Shown piece after piece: positions 14,001 to 25,639 of a stretch of 64,000 nucleotides of DNA (positions are counted from its first letter, which is position 1; every line of letters starts with the position of its first letter). A program made the translations under genes and the position numbers. A model generated the notes under the pieces. That model had not been told where the DNA came from, searched no databases, and saw nothing but the letters and a program-made list of their open reading frames with translations. This stretch comes from Marsupella aquatica (taxonomy: Eukaryota > Marchantiophyta). The stretch spans positions 27,900,001-27,964,000 of the forward strand of contig OZ316893.1 in assembly GCA_973895155.1 (NCBI GenBank), written 5' to 3'.

Positions 14001-16758
14001 ACCTTCTTGACAGTTTCTTTATTGAAGAGTTGATAATGATGGGAGCTGATTGCTGGTGGACAGGTCGGGTTATTCTAGCGGTTAGCTTCAGGTCAGGTGA
14101 TATACGTGTTTTTTGCTATGGCTCTGGAGTCTCCGTAATTGAGTCGCCAATGGATAACAATCCCAAGAAGCAGAAAGTTAAGGGCAATGAGTGGGGTAAT
14201 GCAACTTATGCATGGGATATTCCATCAAGATTATATGCTCCTCTGGCCAAGGTAGATGATTGGAGATATGTCTTGAGCTCATCACAAGGCTTGTATGGTC
14301 ACGGGTTGTACTTGCCAAAGTCATGCAACGGAGGGCAAAATATTGCAGGCATTGTCCTGTTGTCAGAAAATGCTCCAGAATATTTATTTTATGAGAGGAA
14401 GAAGGCAATCACAATACTGCAGCTGACAGGACAGGGTGAGCTCTTAGCTCAGACATACACGGTGTCTCATGAACTTCAGGATCCAAGTACAGTCGGTCTT
14501 TCAAGTATAGATGACAAGTCAGGTATTCTCACTTTGACATAAGTTCCTTACATTCCAGAGTCTCTTATATTTTCTTGAACTTTGAGCAAGGAGACTCAAC
14601 CAGGGAGACTAGCTGTTGCTTCAAAATTGGTAGACTTCCAGTCTCTTGGAATCCTTTTTTAAGTCCAAACTTTCTTGAACACTTTTGCCGAACCTAAGCA
14701 TTTATTAAGCTGTTGACTTCATCTTGCAGATGCTGACGAATCTGAGAGTGTAGAAAGGCCCAAATACCGTGAACTTAAATTCGAAGTTCTCCCAACATTT
14801 CTTAAGTGTATCCTTGCTATCGACTGCTCTAACTGGCCCATTGTGAACACATATCATAGTCTTAGGTATTGTATGTTTTCAGGATGATGACGTTGTTCAT
14901 CCTTACGCCAAGCTTCCTCGCAGAGTAGGTGCCATCAAGACTACTTTAAATTAGAACTTAGGCGAGAAACACTCAGGTGTATCCCGGATATCTTTATCAA
15001 ACTTGAATAAAGGTGCGGGCTCTCTTCATAAAATTGGAGTCTCAAGTATCATAGACGGATTCCACATGAATATATTTTCAAGGATATTTTCAGTTTGATC
15101 TCTCACAGAAAAGACCTGTAATGAGAAGCATCTCTGAAAATTCCTAGACTGCTGGAAATATCTTAATACTTACACAGATATACGAACAGGATCGACATTG
15201 AATCCTCATTCCTCCCGATACTGTGAGAACGAAAGTTTAGTCGAAGACGATGCTGAACAGACACTCAATCCGGGCCATCAAACAAGTGGTGGAGCCACTA
15301 GTGAATGGATGAATCAGGATCCCCCAGTTTCAAATCCGATTTTGGAGAAGATATTGAGTACAGCAGACCTGGAAAACCAGCTGAGGCTGTTGATGAGACA
15401 ACTTTCTGTTCCTCTGAACATGTATGTACGTCACAACTCTTCGAATTTATCTCAGAAACAATGTCACTGGGCTTTGGGTTTCACGACTTTCGTATGGTCT
15501 TGATCATGTTAATTGCACAATGCGGTATATAGTTGTGTCACAGGATATGTACCTGTTTTTCTAGAAATCACGAAGTTTTAAGGAAACAGTCATCGTTTGT
15601 GTGAGTGGGTCTGCGGTTACGTCCCTGGCTGACTTCTTTATTGTATTGAGCAGGTATGAAGTGGCTTGCAAGGTTCTGAGCATGGGATTACCTGAGAGGC
15701 TTGCCCATTTGAATCCGGGTATACCATCAGATTTAAATGCTCACTGGCACAGGGGATATAATTTTTCATCAGTCTCACCGCAATTGAGTTCTACAGGTTT
15801 TAGTCCCAAGTTGGGTGATCCAAGAGGAGAGGGTGAACCTTCAGAAGCTACGTGGTCGAATGGTTTGGCTGCGAAGACAAGTTTTCAAGAGACCATGCCT
15901 CGTCCTCTCCTGCTTGAAATGGGTATTATTGACAAACCCAATACAGGTCCTTCACCAGCAAGTGGAGGGAAATGCCACACAAATCATTTTCAAAGTCGTA
16001 TCCCTGTCGATGGTGAATATCTTACCGATATCAAGGATTGCCGTGAAAGCAAGAATAAAAAATATGCCGTTACATTCGTGGGTGGGCACGAGCTCCTCTC
16101 GGAGGGTAGCCAATGTGTGGACGGTCTCATAGAACAGCTGATCTCGAACAACAACCGCGCGGGTATACATTTGAGTGAGCCGACGCAAGAGTGGCAAGAA
16201 AATCCAAACGGTGACTTCCAATCAGATTTGCAAATTCTTTCGTACACTGTGCCAGAAAAGGGACTTTTCGCCACTCATTCTAGAACAGCGGGTTCTGATC
16301 CACAAAAATCAATAAATTCTACGGACACGGCAACTGCCATGTATATGGGCAAGTCTGCTGAAGTAGTTGTCGGGCATGATGCTAAGGCGAAGTCCAGAAC
16401 TTTTGTGGAGGATTTGTGTAGTAAATTTGTAGGGCAGAAGGCTAGCTCCGAAAATCAGGAAAGCCCTCTAGCTAAGCGATACTTGGAGATAGACCCAAGT
16501 CTCTGCCCAATCAAGCTCTGCTTCACAGATCCAGGTAATCTCCATCAGCAAGTCGTTTCTAGTTACGCGTTTAATTATTTGGGATGACATTCTCCAATCA
16601 CAGAGAGCATGTGGACATACGTCGTTTGCTTGATATTTGTGCCGGTGGTTGCCGCAGATGAAGAATTGGAGCCTGGTGAATTGACTGCATTAGAAGATAT
16701 GCAAGCGGCCTTCCGTCAATGGCAACAATCCTTTTCACTGTACAAGACTTTACACTGA
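11033..16758 (+). CDS. TAF1C-like RNA polymerase I initiation factor subunit, multi-exon
   Basis: Exons I can place are: ..11033-11161, 11311-11442, 11576-11767, 12166-12270, 12474-12551, 12593-12652, 12926-13552, 13844-13949, 14028-14522, 14730-14805, then one or more exons in 15185-15430 and about 15640-16534, and the last at 16658-16758. Most junctions are GT-AG and phase-compatible. The product resembles plant homologues of TAF1C, the SL1/TIF-IB subunit in rRNA transcription. It has a VTWSPHVNGRAAVILESGTL block, a WWCCEFGWLPHTLLVANSWE block followed by LLDL, and a later VILFDTRQPQTPILQ/W segment, which read like blades of a beta-propeller. The large 15.6-16.5 kb exon is Ser-rich and low in motif content. 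The C-terminus ends AAFRQWQQSFSLYKTLH. The N-terminal exon(s) upstream of 11033 and the exon structure at 14.8-15.2 kb are unresolved. The family call is moderately sure. Confidence 0.7.
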
Positions 16759-18358
16759 TTTCGGATTTATGAAGCAAGATGTGGAAAGCCGTAGATATAT
16801 TCAATAGTACTTTATCAAATGGATTTACATTTTTTAACATTTCCCTCAGATTTTAAAATGAAAGAAAGGAGGACTTTCCCTCAGATTTTAATATAAAAGA
16901 AAGGTGGACCTGTGATATGCTAGAGGATAATTAGCGAGCGTTTGTCCTCGAGATGCTTTCTTATTTGGCGTTGAGCCACGTTTGGCACCGTGTGCTTAGC
17001 TGAGTGCCTCACGTCTTTCAGTTTTGGAGGTGGTTAGGAGCAGAGTTGAATGAGTTTCCAGAGGGTGGGACAGTATTGAACTGCCCCAGTTTAAGTTAAT
17101 AGCGTATTTCTTGTTTTGCTTTGGTACCAACAGAAGTGGGTTCCTTGTCAAGCTTGTTACGTACAGAGGCTTGGATTGAGGATATAAGTTTGATTGCAAT
17201 AGTCTGACAAATGAATGTCAAACCGTAGAGGTATTACTGCGCAACTTTCTATTGCCCACTGGTCACAGCATGAATCGGTTAGAGAATGTTACTAGTGATT
17301 TGGAACGAGCTCGAAGTGATTTTCCCCAACGGTTTGAGTTGCCTATGAGCCACATTTGTTGATGTTGGAGTCCAGGCGAAGGCTGTCAAGGAAAGCTTAC
17401 AGATGGAGGAACGCGTTCTGATGATAAAGATGAAGAGCTGAAGTGGTAAATTTTGGATATGCTGGTTTTCTTCCCTGGGATATTCTATCTGGATTACAAC
17501 TGTGACACTCACGGGCCTTCAATCTTTTCTACTGCCTAAGTCCAATTAGGCTGTGCGGGTTTGACAAGTCATATCGGTAATCTTCCGGCAGGTTAGTCAC
17601 AAATTTGTTGGATATCATCTTGTGTATATCAGCAAGCTGCATGTTTTAATCATTCTCCACACTCTCATCTTCCACGGTGCCCCCCAACATGAAAATTTTG
17701 GCCTCAATCAGTTGCATATATTTACCTAAGTACGCATCGCCACGGGGTTTGTTGTATCGGAAATACATTCTGTGTTGACTTCATCCTTTATGACCCTAAG
17801 TCGCTTGCACAATTGACGGAAGCTTTACAAATTCTCTTCATCCCAAGCAAGGTGTTTCAAATTTAGGGTCTTCTGGTCATGTGAAGGTTTTACATGCTTC
17901 TTTGATGATGGTCCAAATTAAATCTCAAATAAAATTTGGGGGCTGAGGTATGACACAGGTTCTGCAATGTGGCCGTCAATATAATTCCTGTGTTCGTTGG
18001 TTGAACATAGTTCATCTATGCGATGGGGTTTAAAAAAATGCCCCCAAGAAACTTTTGTCAGAAATACATATGGACTGAAATACTGGACTGAAATACTGGA
18101 CTGCAATTCTAGATTGCAATACAGTTTCCCTTGTTCTAAAGAGAACGAAACAAAATCCATGTATTGCATATAGTATTTGTATTCTGGCAAGATCATAATG
18201 GCTTGCAGAGGCAGGGGAAAGAGGTGAGGGGAACATTTAATGATTTGTCTTTTGTGTTAATTTTTTTCCACTTTGTTGAGCTTGTTCCCTAAATGTGACC
18301 CAACCCCCTTTGGTTTCTTTTGATTTTTTCCACTGTGTTGACCAAACCCCCTTTGGTC

Positions 18359-18590
18359 ACGGGCCTGGTGTAAAGGTGCAATTCTTGTAAAGGTAGAGAT
18401 TATGCAAATTAGCCCAAGCGTGTCCTCTATTTCCTATAAAGGTAGAGGTTCTGTATTTCGTGTAAAGGTGCATTTCCTGTAAAGGTAGAGGGTATACAAA
18501 GTAGCCCAAGTCGTGTCCTGTATTTCCTGTAAAGGTAGAGGTCATGTAAAGTAGCCGAAGTGGTGTCCTGTATCCTGCACAAGTGTACAT
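18359..18590. repeat. Degenerate minisatellite with GTAAAGGTAGAGGT core
   Basis: The core 'gtaaaggtagaggt' or close variants ('gtaaaggtgca', 'ataaaggtagaggt') recur about eight times. They are joined by 'agcccaag.cgtgtcctgtatttcc' spacers. The pattern looks like a higher-order unit of about 90 bp containing shorter sub-units. Confidence 0.7.
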
Positions 18591-18937
18591 GAAGGTTGGC
18601 TGGATCACCAACGCGCAGTGTGTTGCCATCTGGCGGACTAGAAAACTGATATATGAATAACAGGAGGGACCTTTGTTGTGGTATGGAAGAAAACTGTTCA
18701 ACAAAATATTGAGAGCAGCTGGGCCTTGTACTGGGCAACAGAAACTTGCCACCTTGCGCAATGAGTACAGCAAGTTAGCGGCTGCTCGCACCAAGAGTGC
18801 GCGGTAAACGTACAACAGACTTCTCAGTAAAGTTTCCGTGCAAGAAATAAAAACTAAAACAAAACTACAACAGACTGTACACACGATCACGACAGGTGTT
18901 CGATCGAGTAGCAATGCACTCGGGACACCCAATATCT

Positions 18938-19040
18938 GGTGTCTTGTCTTTAAATATACATTAGTAAAATACAGAAATCAAAAACATGTGAGGTGTGTCT
19001 TTAAATATACATTAGTAAAAAAACAGGAATACAAAACATA
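18938..19040. repeat. Direct repeat of TGTCTTTAAATATACATTAGT
   Basis: 'tctttaaatatacattagta' occurs near 18947 and again near 19000. Similar A-rich tails with 'acaggaat/acagaaat' and 'caaaacat' follow both copies. It is a two-copy tandem duplication of about 53 bp. Confidence 0.6.
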
Positions 19041-19518
19041 TGGGATACACCTCCCCACCAAATTTCAAAATACTTATTTAATACCCATAGAGAGACGGGA
19101 GAATGTAGTCACTTTTAAATAATTAATTAAATACATATTATAAAAAATACATAATCACACTGGAAATGTGAATTCTGAATCTTGTTCCACCCCTCTTGAT
19201 TTGTGTACAGTTTTTTAAATTTGTCCACCCCTTTTAACTAATGCTCCTCTACATATTTTATTTGTCCTTTTCTTTGTATTTTGTGATGGTGTCCCGTCCC
19301 ACTTGTGTGTAAACAAAAGCCCAGAACCCAGACATTGTCCTTGCCCATCCACATGGACTGTGTAAAGTTATCATCCTTTTTATATCAAAAAGAAAAAAAT
19401 TGGTTCCAAGTAGTCACAGATCATAGTTGACTACTTTCACTACCTTGGCCAAAAAATAGTCAAGAGATCATGGTGACCTCAATAATGACATGATAACATT
19501 TTTCAGATTCAAGTCAAT

Positions 19519-19876
19519 GAAGTAGTCAAGTTACCAAGTAAACCTGTTTGGTAATATAATTGAAATCGGCTGCGAATAGTAAGGAGACAGTTTATAGATC
19601 ATATTTCAATCAAAAATGTAAACAGTGTCATCAAAGTTAGTTTAAAGTTCTGAGAGTACATCCAAGCTTTGCCCGTACATCTGGGTTTCATAGACGAATG
19701 AAGTAGTCAAGTTACCAAGTAAACCTGTTTGGTAATATAATTGAAATCGGCTGCGAATAGTAAGGAGACAGTTTATAGATCATATTTCAATCAAAAATGT
19801 AAACAGTGTCATCAAAGTTAGTTTAAAGTTCTGAGAGTACATCCAAGCTTTGCCCGTACATCTGGGTTTCATAGAC
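19519..19876. repeat. 179-bp tandem duplication, two apparently identical copies
   Basis: The block starting 'tgaagtagtcaagttaccaa' at 19520 repeats from 19699 with a period of 179 bp. I see no differences between the copies, so the duplication is recent or an assembly effect. A further pair of about 60-bp units ('gggtttcatagac/taaagtggagctacat...') follows at about 19895-20015. Confidence 0.85.
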
Positions 19877-20894
19877 GAAGTGTAGCTACATCATCTGGGT
19901 TTCATAGACAAAGTGGAGCTACATTCTGGCTTTAGTTTCGTAGGTTCGACATCGAGGGTTTCATAGATAAAGTGGAGCTACATCCTGGCTTTAGTTTAGT
20001 AGGTTCGACATTGATAATCAGTAGACAGTCCAGACAAATATAATGAATCCCTTTTCCTCTAATTTCTCTATGTGTGAGACTTTCATTTTCGTAGAAGAAA
20101 GTGGACAGAAAGATGGTCCGGCTGATGATCTGGCTATTTGAGACGAAAGGCGAGGGAAGACTGGTCGAATTCGCCACGTCTAAAACTGGTTTTCGACTGG
20201 CTTCGTTGCCCCAGTGATCTCGGCAAAGCTCAAATGTCACTTTGATGCTACAAGGTATCTTCATTGCAAGGATACACAAGCATGATGGCGTTCGCAAATG
20301 AGAAGATTTGTGAAGATCTTTTGATACAAGAATGAAATGGAAATTGAGTGAATCTCGTCTTGTCTCAAAATGAATGTGTCAATTAAACATGTACCTTCTC
20401 TCTCCGTGCTTGCAGCTCGTTAGAGTTTCGCAAAAGTGGTCTCCGCTGTACAAGCTGCATTCAAGGACATTTCCACTCTTGAAGTATCTAAAGACCATCA
20501 AGTATGGAGCAACTCTGAATGTTCTGTAAAGATGCACTCACCAAATTCTATCATGAGATGTGGCCTAATCCTATCTTACTAGTTACAATTGCTTAAATCT
20601 GATGAACTTTAGTCCTCCGATGCGACTGGCAAGGTTCATCAAGTCGACTGTAATCGATCTGACTCTGAGATACTCTGGAGTGCCGGCCGCCATTGTCCCG
20701 TCCTGGCAAAGCTTATTGAACGCGTATTCCTTGGCCCCTCTCTGATATTCGATAGTCTATCGTCATCCTGGAATGAATCGGAGAACAAAACGCTTCAATA
20801 AACGACAAACATGTTGGAGGATTGCATGTCAAAGAACATCAAACAGAAACCGTAAACCGTTACCCTTGTTGTTCGCTCGCAACTTGTTCAGTTT

Positions 20895-21690
20895 CTACAA
20901 TCCTTGGAATGAAAGGCACATGGCACTAACCGCTTGCGATGGCTCTCGATCATTATTGGGATGAGCAGGGAATTCGGTATTCTGTTCGGAGTAGATACGC
21001 TTGGATCTGGCCCCCAAGCTAGATGATCGTCCTATGACCTTTTGTTCTGAGAGTTCTAGCAACACATCTGCAAAATTTACAGCCGAAAACGTTACCGACA
21101 TACATGAGAACATGTCCGTAAGGTAGAGTATACTAAATGTAGAAAGATCAAGCGTTTTTAGATTCCAATAGCGCTATGCTCGTTAGGTCCCGATAATTCA
21201 GAGTACACTAGTTTCAGCGCCTGAATCCAAACGGAGAGCAAAATCTCGGGATATAACTGACGATTTTATCTAGGCACCAATTCTTGTGTGGAACTGGGAG
21301 CTACCGGCTCACATGCCACCTTCATGAATTCGAATTCCCGTGACTTGACCTCTCCCCAATGAAGCGAATTCAACGGTAAAGTATCTCTATCTCTACAGGA
21401 TTCATAGAAGCTTCGAAACATGCCAATCTACCTTCGAAGGAGACAAGACGATAATGGTGGCCAACTAGCAGTGTCGCATCGGGAGGCAGCAACTTCAATT
21501 TGCTGCTTGCGATGCGGAGGGGTGTTTTGTGACCAGGCACAACAGCAGCGGGCACCAAGGCGACATAGTTGCCAGGATATTGTAACATTATTTGCCGAGC
21601 CGTCACACTCCAAAAGAGGCGCTCAACTCGGCCACCCGGATGCTCCACCAAAACGCCAACTACATCAGCCGTAGCCTGACAATTTCCCAT
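20895..21690 (-). CDS. PADRE/DUF4228 domain protein, 2 exons, 143 aa
   Basis: Exon 1 is 21690-21432 and exon 2 is 21067-20895. The GTAGAT donor and the TTTTGCAG acceptor join them in phase to 432 nt. The protein starts MGNCQA, a typical N-myristoylation site with Cys4 available for palmitoylation, so membrane attachment is likely. The core HPGGRVERLFWSVTA, then YPGNYVALV, KLKLLPPD and LLVGHHYRLVSFEDVL, follows the plant DUF4228/PADRE family. Members are small plant-specific proteins of unsettled biochemistry, often stress- or pathogen-responsive. An in-frame upstream ATG at 21726 exists, but the MGNC start fits the family. The C-terminal tail is Ser- and basic-rich, as usual for the family. 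The gene appears intact. Confidence 0.85.
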
Positions 21691-22264
21691 TATACCTCCA
21701 CGTTGAGCAGAAAAGCTTGTAGCCAATTTCTTACTCCAAAGAGACTGGAAAGGAACGCGCCTGGTTTATCAAGTGTTTCGAAATTTCTTCTTTGCCTCGA
21801 ACCAACCAGGCCTTGATTGCGAGGTCCGACTGTTCTAACTGGTAACGACGGGTTACAGAATTGACCCCAGGTGCCAGGGAGGATAGCCTGCCACACGGTA
21901 CAAGGATAAATTTCCAACAAGCATCTTCATCGTCGACGTTTCATCGGCAATAGTTCAGCTCGACTGTGAGTAGAAGCCAATCTATCGACTGAACCTTCTA
22001 CGCTTAAGATCTTGGTAGCGCATCGGCAATTTCCCCTGCTCGGGCTAGTCCACTGTCTGTCTAACAAGGACCTGTCGTTTAACAAGGTGTCGGTCTACAG
22101 CTTACAAGCCTCCGCGAGCTAGAGCCTGCACATGCTTTGCGCACTCCTTTGTCACCTTCCAAAGCTTCGAGCAGTAACCTGCACTCCGACCCTGCCTCAC
22201 GCGATGCCACTATCGCTCAAGAAACGCAAGCTCCGTCACTGTCGTTTGCACGGGGATTTTCTCA

Positions 22265-22304
22265 GGTGGTAGCCGAGACAGTGTAAACTGTCTCGGCTAC
22301 CACC
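22265..22304. repeat. Perfect inverted repeat, 18-bp arms with 4-bp loop
   Basis: The arm 'ggtggtagccgagacagt' is followed by 'gtaa' and its exact reverse complement. It lies about 575 bp upstream of the PADRE gene's start codon and could form a strong hairpin or a cruciform. A regulatory role is possible but not shown. Confidence 0.85.
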
Positions 22305-22943
22305 TTGGTCAAAACCAAAAACGCTCTTTTTGTTGTGTCTCGTTGTCGTCTCTCCGAAAGTGACGCCAGACTCCAAAGTTACATCCCCTAAAAATCATCC
22401 ACTCGCTTCTCAAACTCCGCTTGTAATTAAAGAAGATATTTATTTATTTACAAGAGGAAACGTTCAGAATTGGACACGGTCGAATCCGTATCATCAGATA
22501 ACAAAATTGGTCCGTAACAAATTACCTCGACCGGCGAGAAGTTGCTTTCAATCATTTTGCAACACCTAAAGAATGAGGGGAGGGAGGCAGGTAGACGATC
22601 TTTCCCCAGTCACTCAGGGCCCCCTCCATCAGTGCCCCCTTTCACCGCCCTCTGTGTGTCTATGTGCCCCTTCCAACAACAACCGGGCAAGCTGCTGGGA
22701 GACAGCCAGCGCAGACGAGAGTGCCGGTAGGCTACCTGCGGACCAAGCAAGCCCCCGGACTCGAAGTTGAAGGAACCCTCCTGGCTCTGTCGCTCGCAGG
22801 CACCAACCTTGCTTTCCGAGCGGCAGGCGCCAGCCGAGTCCACAGCTCCCCTCCACATTACGGAGTTCCGTGGTGGGTGCTCTTCGTTTTCGTAGGCCAT
22901 GCCTGTCTACAGGTAGCTGGGAAGTGCGAACTTACTCACAGGA

Positions 22944-23169
22944 CGTCCCCGCGTATCAGGAACTATACTGTTCTGTAGTCTTCTGTCCTATTATCAATGT
23001 TCACAACTTTGAATTTGGTTCGAACGAATGCTTTACTAACTACAGTACTTGAGTCCGTTCGAAACCAAATTCAACGTGGTGGACATCGACGCAGTATAGA
23101 TCGCACGTGGACACCACACGACAGGACACAGGACACTACAGAACAGTATAGTTCCGTGATACGCGGACC
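22944..23169. repeat. Foldback element with two nested inverted repeats
   Basis: The outer arms (about 22944-22990 and 23123-23169) share 'ccgcgtatca', 'ggaactatactgttctgtag' and 'tgtcct' with a few mismatches. The inner arms 'gaatttggttcgaacg' (23011) and 'cgttcgaaaccaaattc' (23056) pair as well. The structure is typical of a foldback or MITE-like element. I could not identify target-site duplications. Confidence 0.7.
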
Positions 23170-23632
23170 GGAGCTTCGCGGAGAAAAAAACTCTCCCCAA
23201 AATAGCAATTTTGGTCTGTTGTAGTCAGGGGTGCGCGGACAAGCATTTCAGTGTCCGAGAGATTTTACGCTACCTGAGACAACACAAAGAGGTTTGAGGT
23301 GCCGTACACGGGTTTCCACTCCAAGTCTCTATAGTCTTCTTTTGTCATTGTTTTTTTTTTTTTTAATAATTTGAACCTATAAATTTCATTGCAGCATACA
23401 ACTCATACCACGTTTTTAGGGTAAAAACTTCACTCAGCAAAAACAGTAGTTTTACTTCAAAATCAGCTGGTCGTGAGATAGTACCGTCCAATCTTCAGCA
23501 TGAAGTATGAGTTCATTTGTGGGGGATATATTTTGCATCCAGGTAATTACATATCAAAATATGATATTTATGTCACTCCATACCATAATAAACTCAATCA
23601 TTCTGTTTAAGTTGATATCATTCTTAGATTGG

Positions 23633-23881
23633 GCCTTAGAGAATAGAGTGTACCAAGGAGCAGACCCATTACTAAGCTTGCAGGGCAAGTGAGAGGCTGG
23701 GCCTCTGTCATTGTAGTGTGGAGTCCATTGCCGTCGGTCTGTTGATTCCCTTTGAAGTTGAGTCAACTTTGTCAACAGGTCCAACGGCAATGGACTCCAC
23801 ACTACAATGAGGCCCAGCCTCTCACTTGCCCTGCAAGCTTAGTAATGGGTCTGCTCCTTGGTACACTCTATTCTCTAAGGC
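23633..23881. repeat. Near-perfect 250-bp inverted repeat derived from the local element family
   Basis: Left arm 23633-23744 and right arm about 23775-23881 are almost exact reverse complements, differing by a 3-bp indel and a few bases, around a short centre that itself contains 'aagttgagtcaactt'. The right arm and the following 80 bp also match, at lower identity, the 3' non-coding part of the element copies at 26.4-26.5 kb and 29.2-29.35 kb ('actaagcttg..gggc.agtg', 'cattgtagtgt', 'gggactccccgta'). It is therefore an inverted duplication of that sequence, and if transcribed it would give a long hairpin RNA. Confidence 0.8.
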
Positions 23882-24784
23882 TGGGACTCCCCGTACATCA
23901 TGTGGCTTCCTGAGCCTGAATCGAAACTAAAGTCTTCCCTGGCTTCTTCCAGGCCAGCATGGGTGTATGCTATGCTATTGAAGCCCATTCCCAGCCCTAA
24001 GAATGCCACCAACTATCCCTAACTATCAAACCCTTATTGCAGATTTATTTCCATCAGTCTCCAAGGCTGTCCTTGTACATATTTAGGATATATTTGGCCC
24101 TTCTCCACAAGTTTTGCTATCTTGCGCCTCACCTCCTGATTTCTCTATTGAGACTAGCATTGGTTGCGTGAATGAGAGCATTGGAAGCAACTCAAGCTCC
24201 TCTTTCCAACAAGCTAAGGTCACCCTAACCCGACACCCTCAACATGCTAATCCCCCAGGTAACCCCCAAACCTAGCTAGGCTAAGGTGAGCCCAAACCCA
24301 AGCTTATCTGTGCTAATCCAACTCGCCCAAGCTCAAGCTAACTATGGTGCATTTTCCAATCCTCTAACCACGGAAATTACTATCAATCTGCCGTCTACCA
24401 TTGGTTTACGGCTTGGTGGTATCCGCTTCTACTACTATTGGCCTAGAAAACATGTTAAGCCTCATGTTAAGTCTCATGTTAAGCGTCCTTAGCCACACTT
24501 TTTGGAATAATTCTTTCACTAGACGTGTGAACAACTGCTGTGCCAACAAATCACCCTTCTCTTTGACTTAATCAAGTATGTTCCCAAGTATGTTTGTATT
24601 CCATCCCCATGGGCGTCCCACTCTAAAAAATGGAAGTTGCCAAGAAAATCATCATCATACTACTTGTAGAGGAATCTGACAATTTGGATCTCTCCTCTGT
24701 TGGAGACTTTGTGGCTATAGCACTTGTGGATTCCCAAAATTTCAATCACAAGTCCAAAGTAAGTTTTTGGAGGTTTATTTGTGC

Positions 24785-25000
24785 ATGTTTAGTCGTTGGA
24801 TTTGGATAGTCTCAATCCAAATACTAGTATTGGATTGAGATGGTCCAAATCCAAGAGGGTGGTTTGGATTTGGGCCATCCGAATCCAAGAGTCAGGTTTG
24901 GATTCGGACCATCCAAGTCCTATATAGCCGTGTTTGGATTTGGACCATCCAAATCCAGGAGGGTGGTTTGGATTCGGATCATCCAAATCCAAGATCCCTC
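24785..25000. repeat. Minisatellite of TTTGGATTCGGACCATCCAAATCC-type units
   Basis: About five units of 47-50 bp contain 'tttggatt(c/t)gg(a)ccatcc' and 'aa(g)tcca(g)gag'. Each unit is partly self-complementary because 'ggatttgg' meets 'ccaaatcc'. The units are diverged by several substitutions each. Confidence 0.75.
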
Positions 25001-25639
25001 AATCTCACTTTGTTAGTGGTTTGTTGAAACTAATTTCATGGATTTGAAGTCTAATATGAATTTACACTTTCTGATGCAGGGAGTGACTGGAGAATTCTAG
25101 TCAAGCCATTTCAACGGCAGACTGCAACAATGGACTCATATTGGAAGACCACGACCTAGGATTTTGATGGGGACTTGAGTTCTCACAAGTAAATTTGTGG
25201 TTGCAGTCTGGACCAACTCACCGTCAAGATCCAATTTTGTGTGCCAAGATCAGGAAAGCCAACAATCAAGCATTGGTCATCAGACCTGCGGTCTTTGTAG
25301 GAATGATAGGAAGATGATTCGAATGAATTCTATCATTGTAGAGGTACCTGACACAATGAGTTGGGCAAAATTTCAGCTCCCATCAAAGGCATTCTCGACC
25401 AAGTTCAATGTGGAATGGTATGCAAGTGGGGAATTAAGTGTGTTTTAATGGGATTCTTTCCAAAATCCTACACATAGGATTATTGGAGGACTGAAGGGAA
25501 TGCTTCTATTGGACATTCTTTATGGGTTTCCGTATTTGAAACTCAACAAGCTAAACAACCCATCAAAGTTCTTTCCTCCAGCCACATATATGGACTTTAA
25601 ACAATTTGCTTGAGAAGCAGGTTTGTTATCACCAGACTC

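Larger units (their letters stand above)
16759..20894. other. Non-coding region with decayed retroelement and tandem repeats
   Basis: No intact gene is visible. On the minus strand at about 17560-17880 a broken frame carries a stretch resembling a copia-type gag (the reading RLRVIKDEVNTECISDTT is recognisable), interrupted by stops. The rest holds tandem repeats listed separately and AT-rich sequence at 19050-19560. Confidence 0.35.

Noticed and set aside
22610-22900. Minus-strand 96-aa ORF and overlapping plus-strand ORFs in a GC-rich stretch
   Set aside because: Open frames on both strands overlap because GC-rich DNA has few stops; composition is biased and no motif or splice context supports coding.
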